From positions 1-64,000 of the forward strand of contig JAZOOY010000020.1 of NCBI GenBank assembly GCA_045655325.1: 64,000 bases of DNA, written 5' to 3'. Below the pieces are notes generated by a model that had not been told where the DNA came from, did no database searches, and saw only the letters and a program-made list of their open reading frames with translations. This document shows, one piece after another, positions 60,243-64,000 of this stretch. The position numbers and the translations under genes were made by a program. Source of the stretch: UBA1738 sp045655325. Its GTDB lineage: Bacteria > Bacillota > Clostridia > UBA1381. The first letter of the stretch is position 1; every line of letters begins with the position of its first letter.

Positions 60243-60422
60243 CAACGAAATAAATCCTTTCTGGATTTGTGAAATGTGCTTCGCACGTGAAATACACCTG
60301 CGGTGTGTGAAATATTCGCTACGCGAATATGGATTTATTTCATTTCACAGAAAACTTTAGTTTTCTATTTCACAATTTACGTAAGTAAATTATTTCACAT
60401 CAACGAAGTTGATATTTCACTA
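60243..60422 (+). repeat. hairpin array, copy 2 (next to the four-helix-bundle gene)
   Basis: This 180-base array has seven hairpins. The left part uses GTGAAAT spacers (60269, 60287, 60307) and the right part ATTTCAC spacers (60342, 60367, 60392, 60414). Stems in order: AAATCC/GGATTT, GTGC/GCAC, ACACC/GGTGT, ATTCGC/GCGAAT, AGAAAAC/GTTTTCT, AATTTAC/GTAAATT, ATCAAC/GTTGAT. GAAATAAATCC (60247-60257) and its complement GGATTTATTTC (60331-60341) frame the left half. The spacers of the two halves are complementary, so the whole unit can fold into one branched structure. The last spacer touches the promoter of the next gene. Confidence 0.88.
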
Positions 60423-60423
60423 A

Positions 60424-60452
60424 TAGACAAATTGTAAAATTCGTGCTATAAT
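60424..60452 (+). promoter_or_regulatory. promoter of the four-helix-bundle gene
   Basis: TAGACA (60424-60429), a 17-base spacer and TATAAT (60447-60452) start four bases after the last ATTTCAC of the array. Confidence 0.75.
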
Positions 60453-60473
60453 GCTTTCAAGGAGTTGATATAT

Positions 60474-60821
60474 ATGGCTGAATCAAAGTTGCGAAATTTA
60501 TCGACAGATTTTGCGGTTAAAATAATCAAGGTATGTGAAAGTATAAAAGGACACTATTCTCTTACTAATCAGCTTGAACGCAGTGCTACATCAATCGGTG
60601 CAAATATTCATGAAGCAAATTATGCTCAAAGTAAAAATGATTTTATTTCCAAATTGCAAATAGCATTGAAAGAATGCTATGAAACAGAGTATTGGCTTGA
60701 GCTTTTTGTCAAGTCTGACTTGTTGGATAGAGAAAATGCCAAAGAAATATATGATGAATGCGGAACAATAAGAAAATTACTTATTTCTTCAATTAATACT
60801 GCAAAGAAAAATCAAGAATAA
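60474..60821 (+). CDS. four-helix bundle protein (23S rRNA IVP / S23 family)
   Basis: This 115-residue all-helical protein has the family pattern LSTDFAVKIIKVCESIKGHY, then LTNQLERSATSIGANIHEA, NYAQSKNDFISKLQIALKE and ETEYWLELFVKSD. The family (PF05635/TIGR02436) was named from proteins encoded in intervening sequences of 23S rRNA genes. It is related to Avd, the nucleic-acid-binding accessory protein of diversity-generating retroelements. Here no rRNA or reverse transcriptase is near. Instead it follows a hairpin array. ATG 60474 is nine bases after GGAG. A role in recognising or moving the array is inference. Confidence 0.9.
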   Translation: MAESKLRNLSTDFAVKIIKVCESIKGHYSLTNQLERSATSIGANIHEANYAQSKNDFISKLQIALKECYETEYWLELFVKSDLLDRENAKEIYDECGTIRKLLISSINTAKKNQE

Positions 60822-60830
60822 CATTCACGC

Positions 60831-60863
60831 AAAAAAATCCCTGCAAGATTCTTGCAGGGATTT
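60831..60863 (-). terminator. Rho-independent terminator of gap
   Basis: AAATCCCTGCAAG/CTTGCAGGGATTT with a U-run on the minus strand. It may also serve the four-helix-bundle gene from the other side. Confidence 0.88.
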
Positions 60864-60873
60864 AATATTTAAC

Positions 60874-61905
60874 TTAGTTAAGTTCTGCGAAGTACTTAAT
60901 TGTTCTAACCATCTGGCTTGTGTATGAGTTTTCGTTGTCATACCAAGAAACAACCTGAACTTCGTATAGGTCATCAGCTACCTTTGATACCATTGTCTGA
61001 GTAGCATCAAATAGTGAACCGTATCTCATACCGATAACGTCTGAAGAAACGATTTCATCTTCGTTGTAACCGAAGCTTGCTGAAGCTGCTGCCTTCATAG
61101 CTGCGTTGATGCCTTCCTTAGTAACGTCTGTACCCTTAACAACTGCTGTAAGGATTGTTGTTGAACCTGTTGTTACAGGAACTCTCTGAGCTGAACCGAT
61201 AAGCTTACCGTTTAGTTCAGGGATAACAAGACCGATAGCCTTTGCAGCACCTGTTGAGTTAGGAACGATGTTTGCAGCACCTGCTCTTGCACGACGAAGG
61301 TCACCCTTTCTGTGTGGACCGTCAAGAATCATCTGGTCGCCTGTGTAAGCGTGGATTGTTGACATGATACCAGCCTGGATTGGTGCGTAATCGTTAAGAG
61401 CCTTAGCCATAGGAGCTAAGCAGTTTGTTGTACATGATGCAGCTGAAATGATCTTGTCATCAGCTGTAAGAATGTTTTCATTTACGCTGAAAACAACTGT
61501 TGGAAGATCGTTACCTGCAGGAGCAGAAATAACTACCTTCTTTGCACCAGCGTCGATGTGAGCCTGTGACTTTTCTTTTGAGCAGTAGAAACCTGTACAT
61601 TCAAGAACAACGTCTACTCCAATTTCACCCCAAGGAAGATCCTTAGCGTCCTTTTCAGCATAGATTGTAATCTTCTTGCCGTCAACTGTGATTGAACCTT
61701 CGCCAGCTTCAACTGTGTGAAGACCTTCACCGATTGCGCCACAGTAACCACCCTGAGCTGTGTCATACTTCAAAAGATTAGCAAGCATTTTTGGATCTGT
61801 CAAATCGTTGATAGCAACAACTTCGTATCCTTCTGCACCGAACATCTGACGGAATGCCAAACGACCGATACGACCAAAACCGTTAATTGCAACTTTAACT
61901 GCCAT
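60874..61905 (-). CDS. gap: glyceraldehyde-3-phosphate dehydrogenase
   Basis: This 343-residue enzyme oxidises and phosphorylates glyceraldehyde-3-phosphate in glycolysis. It has the NAD-binding INGFGRIGRLAFR, an INDLTD segment whose acidic residue favours NAD, and the catalytic Cys158 in SAASCTTNCLAP. HAYTGDQ supplies the nearby loop, and WYDNENSYTSQMVR is the C-terminal signature. ATG 61905 follows GGAGG by seven bases. Codon use is as biased as in rpoBC, as expected of an abundant enzyme. It is monocistronic; no pgk or tpi follows. Confidence 0.97.
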   Translation of the reverse strand: MAVKVAINGFGRIGRLAFRQMFGAEGYEVVAINDLTDPKMLANLLKYDTAQGGYCGAIGEGLHTVEAGEGSITVDGKKITIYAEKDAKDLPWGEIGVDVVLECTGFYCSKEKSQAHIDAGAKKVVISAPAGNDLPTVVFSVNENILTADDKIISAASCTTNCLAPMAKALNDYAPIQAGIMSTIHAYTGDQMILDGPHRKGDLRRARAGAANIVPNSTGAAKAIGLVIPELNGKLIGSAQRVPVTTGSTTILTAVVKGTDVTKEGINAAMKAAASASFGYNEDEIVSSDVIGMRYGSLFDATQTMVSKVADDLYEVQVVSWYDNENSYTSQMVRTIKYFAELN

Positions 61906-61969
61906 GTTAAAATTCCTCCAATACATATAATTTAAACAAGAAATATCCATTCCTTGCTTATTCTACTAT

Positions 61970-61998
61970 ATTTTACATCAAAAATGCAAAATATTCAA
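61970..61998 (-). promoter_or_regulatory. promoter of gap
   Basis: On the minus strand TTGAAT (61998-61993), a 17-base spacer and TAAAAT (61975-61970). Confidence 0.7.
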
Positions 61999-62049
61999 GT
62001 ACTATTCCGTTATTTTTTTCACATTTTTCGAAATTTACATAAAATTACC

Positions 62050-62085
62050 AAAAAAAAATGCTGTAAATATCAGGATTTACAGCAT
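62050..62085 (-). terminator. Rho-independent terminator of ksgA
   Basis: ATGCTGTAAAT/ATTTACAGCAT is followed by nine U on the minus strand. Confidence 0.9.
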
Positions 62086-62098
62086 AAAACTCAATTAT

Positions 62099-62956
62099 TT
62101 AAGAGATTCCGTTATCTTTTAAGGCGTCAGCAATCTTTGCAAACTCTGAAAGCCCAAGCTTTTCGCCACGGATGGTAGGCTCAATGCCTGCGCCAAGAAG
62201 TATTTCAGCAAGAACTTCCTTTCCGCAAGAAAAACCTGATGAAAGGCAGTTTAAAAGTGTCTTTCTTCTTTGGGCAAAAGCTGCTTTTACTACCTTAAAG
62301 AACAGCTTTTCATCGGAAACTTCCACGTTAGGCTTGTCCTGAACCTCCATACAAAGCACCGCAGAATCCACCTTTGGAGCAGGGTAGAAGCTACCCTTTG
62401 GCACGATGGTGACAAGTCTTGGGTTAGTATAGTACTGACACAAAACGCTGATTGCACCGTAGTCCTTTTTTCCTGGCTTTGCCGCAATTCGCTCCGCAAC
62501 TTCCTTTTGAACCATAACAACAATGTTCTTGATAGGAAGTTTTTCTTCAATAAGCTTTGTAATGATTGGTGTCGTGATATAGTACGGAAGATTTGCCGCA
62601 ACGCTGATTTTTTTGCCGTCAAACTCTTCGTCAATTAGAGCCTTAACGTCGGTTTTCAAAATATCCTTTTCAATTATTTTAACATTGTCAAATTCTTGAA
62701 GAGTAAAATCAAGAACAGGGATAAGGCGCTTATCAATTTCAACCGAAACAACCTTTTTTCCTGTCTGGCAAAGTCGCTTTGTTAAAACGCCAAAACCGGG
62801 GCCGACTTCCAATACGCCGTCATCAATGTCGGCGGCGTCTGCAATTTTGTCCAGAACCTGTGGGTCTAAAAGGAAGTTCTGACCAAGACCTTTTGAAAAT
62901 CCGAAGTCAAACTGCTCCGCAATTTGTTTTATCACTTTTGGTGATGTTAATTCCAT
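62099..62956 (-). CDS. ksgA: 16S rRNA (adenine1518/1519-N6) dimethyltransferase
   Basis: KsgA/RsmA dimethylates two adjacent adenines in the 3' hairpin of 16S rRNA; its loss gives kasugamycin resistance. The 285-residue protein has GLGQNFLLD, the SAM motif LEVGPGFGVLT, the acidic VEID, and the catalytic NLPYYITTPI. The start follows GAGGA. It lies downstream of the 3D/G5 protein, the same pair as yabE and ksgA in Bacillus, but the ribonuclease M5 gene usually between them is missing. Confidence 0.96.
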   Translation of the reverse strand: MELTSPKVIKQIAEQFDFGFSKGLGQNFLLDPQVLDKIADAADIDDGVLEVGPGFGVLTKRLCQTGKKVVSVEIDKRLIPVLDFTLQEFDNVKIIEKDILKTDVKALIDEEFDGKKISVAANLPYYITTPIITKLIEEKLPIKNIVVMVQKEVAERIAAKPGKKDYGAISVLCQYYTNPRLVTIVPKGSFYPAPKVDSAVLCMEVQDKPNVEVSDEKLFFKVVKAAFAQRRKTLLNCLSSGFSCGKEVLAEILLGAGIEPTIRGEKLGLSEFAKIADALKDNGIS

Positions 62957-62974
62957 AAAAAATCCTCACTTTTA

Positions 62975-63005
62975 TAAAAAATGAGGATGATTAAATCATC
63001 CTCAT
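62975..63005 (-). terminator. hairpin between the 3D/G5 gene and ksgA
   Basis: ATGAGGATGAT (62981-62991) pairs with ATCATCCTCAT (62995-63005), with U6 on the minus strand, just before the ksgA ribosome binding site. It may attenuate read-through into ksgA. Confidence 0.75.
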
Positions 63006-63006
63006 A

Positions 63007-64000
63007 CTAATTCAATACATATACTATAGCACTTCTTCGTCCAAATTGCAAGCATTCGCTTCTGGAATTGAAGAACAAGTCAATTTTATTGCCCTTAATT
63101 GCGCCACCGGTGTCACCTGCAACGCAGTATCCGTACTGCCAGGACTTTCCGTCATCAGTTGACTCAACGTAAAGCTTTGTTCCAAGCGGAATAACTTTCG
63201 GGTCAACGGCGATAACGCCATATTGCGCAACACGACCTGATGCAGTCTTCTTTCCTGAAGCTGCAGTGTAAGCAGTTGCCGAAACAGTGATTTTCTTTGA
63301 ATAATTAAGGGTCTGACCGGCGTTTGTTGTAACGGTTTTTGTTCCGCCTGAACTTTTGGAAGCAGCTTTTGTGCCTACTGCGATAACTCGTGTTGTAGGC
63401 TCACGAAGTGTAGTCTGTTCAATAATTTCACGCTTTGTTTCAACGCCGTTTTCTGTTGTGATGCTGTAAACAGTACGCTTCAAACCATTTACGCCACGAA
63501 CCTTAACCTTTGTCTTTCCTTTTGCAAGGCTAGAGTCAGAAACTTCACGGCTCTTAAACGGAATTTCGGTGTCAACCGTAATAACCTCGTTTGCCACTCT
63601 GAAAACGCTGACGCTCATATCTTCTTCAATATTTGTGTCAAGCCCCGGCTCAACTCTGTCGGCGTCATTAACCAAAACCCCTGCTTCTTCAAAGGCTTCT
63701 CGTACTGTCTTTTTAGTTGTTGTAATAATTTCTATGTTTCCGTCAATGTTCAGCGTAAAGTTACGGCCTTTTCTTATAACGATTCTTGCTTCGTCATAAA
63801 GCTCGTCTTCCATAAGCATACTAACTCGGTCAAATTCGCCAAGTTCCACATTGTTTTCCGCTAAAAATTCGGAAACGGTTGATTGTCTGGTGGTGAGTTC
63901 CGTTGTTTTCTCGCTATCAGCAAATGCATCTACCATAACAAGGCTGATGTCCTTGATCTGGCGGTCAGTTACCGCACCGGTAAGCAGGCCAAAGATGATC
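63007..64000 (-). CDS. 3D/G5-domain cell-wall protein (YabE/RpfB-like), 5' end outside window
   Basis: At least 331 residues are present, and the frame is open to the window edge upstream of the Met at 63936, so the start is missing. DUF348-type repeats come first (TVSEFLAENNVELGEFDRVS and TVREAFEEAGVLVNDADRV). A G5 domain follows (about VITVDTEIPFKSREV to TTLREPT), then a Ser/Thr/Lys linker. A C-terminal 3D domain ends the protein, with VSATAYTAASGKKTASG, GVIAVDPKVIPLGTKLYVE and the Asp-bearing DTGGAIKGNKIDLFF. This layout is that of resuscitation-promoting or YabE-like wall hydrolases. The missing N-terminus probably carries a membrane anchor. Confidence 0.9.
   Translation of the reverse strand, partial: IIFGLLTGAVTDRQIKDISLVMVDAFADSEKTTELTTRQSTVSEFLAENNVELGEFDRVSMLMEDELYDEARIVIRKGRNFTLNIDGNIEIITTTKKTVREAFEEAGVLVNDADRVEPGLDTNIEEDMSVSVFRVANEVITVDTEIPFKSREVSDSSLAKGKTKVKVRGVNGLKRTVYSITTENGVETKREIIEQTTLREPTTRVIAVGTKAASKSSGGTKTVTTNAGQTLNYSKKITVSATAYTAASGKKTASGRVAQYGVIAVDPKVIPLGTKLYVESTDDGKSWQYGYCVAGDTGGAIKGNKIDLFFNSRSECLQFGRRSAIVYVLN

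Noticed and set aside
60474..60821. Diversity-generating retroelement, because the protein resembles Avd
   Set aside because: No reverse transcriptase, template/variable repeat or target gene is present nearby.

Overview
The window looks like a chromosomal segment of an anaerobic, spore-forming Clostridia-type member of the Bacillota. The main reasons are: SpoIVA at the family's usual 492 residues, the [FeFe]-hydrogenase maturase HydE, an SLH-domain surface protein with no outer-membrane genes, strong Shine-Dalgarno sites, many TTGACA-17-TATAAT promoters, and the synteny miaB-ricA-mutS-mutL-miaA, infC-rpmI-rplT and comEC-holA. Base composition is AT-rich, and more so in the glycan locus. A species cannot be named from the sequence alone.

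Layout. 1-2.3 kb: end of polA, coaE, a cytidylate-kinase-like gene and uppP in one tight unit. 2.4-4.5 kb: two related single-pass membrane proteins with a recurring TPW-containing repeat, then an RNase H. 4.7-13.3 kb: a DnaD-like gene (minus), then rpoB-rpoC standing apart from the usual rplKAJL genes. 13.6-31.7 kb: an 18 kb, 20-gene, one-direction surface-glycan locus. It starts with a bacillosamine-type module (pglE-, pglC- and pglD-like) and continues with GT2, GT4, GT32 and GT-D glycosyltransferases, an O-antigen polymerase/ligase-like membrane protein, LicD, two DUF1919 proteins, a Wzm/Wzt ABC exporter, a DUF115 protein and a CMP-nonulosonate-synthetase-like gene. 31.7-35.2 kb: a nucleotidyltransferase-like gene, spoIVA and a lipoprotein. 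35.2-38.6 kb: an S-layer-like protein with tandem promoters and a structured leader. 38.7-42.3 kb: a short-chain dehydrogenase, infC-rpmI-rplT behind an attenuator, a MecA-like adaptor, yajC and a TIGR04086 protein. 42.3-45.6 kb (minus): CpXC, DUF2752, an NSS transporter and a phosphoesterase. 45.7-53.1 kb: miaB-ricA-mutS-mutL-miaA. 53.1-64 kb: four tRNAs, hydE, holA, comEC, an NlpC/P60 hydrolase, tRNA-Leu, a four-helix-bundle protein, gap, ksgA and a 3D/G5 protein cut by the window end.

The most unusual feature is a pair of homologous 180-200 bp hairpin arrays at 53153-53353 and 60243-60422. Each has seven small hairpins separated by a 7-nt word, GTGAAAT, which turns into its complement ATTTCAC part-way through. 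The hairpin stems differ between the copies but keep their pairing. Each array sits directly behind the terminator of a tRNA gene, in the same relative orientation. One copy abuts the promoter of a gene for a 23S-rRNA-IVP-type four-helix-bundle protein, and the other has no gene. I do not recognise a described element of this kind; it could be a small mobile or structured-RNA system. A second, weaker structured repeat occurs at 4536-4608 and 13278-13348.

How the genes may work together (inference): the glycan locus would build an undecaprenyl-linked glycan starting from a diacetamido sugar and export it by Wzm/Wzt. It could then be attached to a surface protein such as the S-layer-like protein encoded 4 kb downstream. 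UppP at the left end of the window would recycle the lipid carrier.
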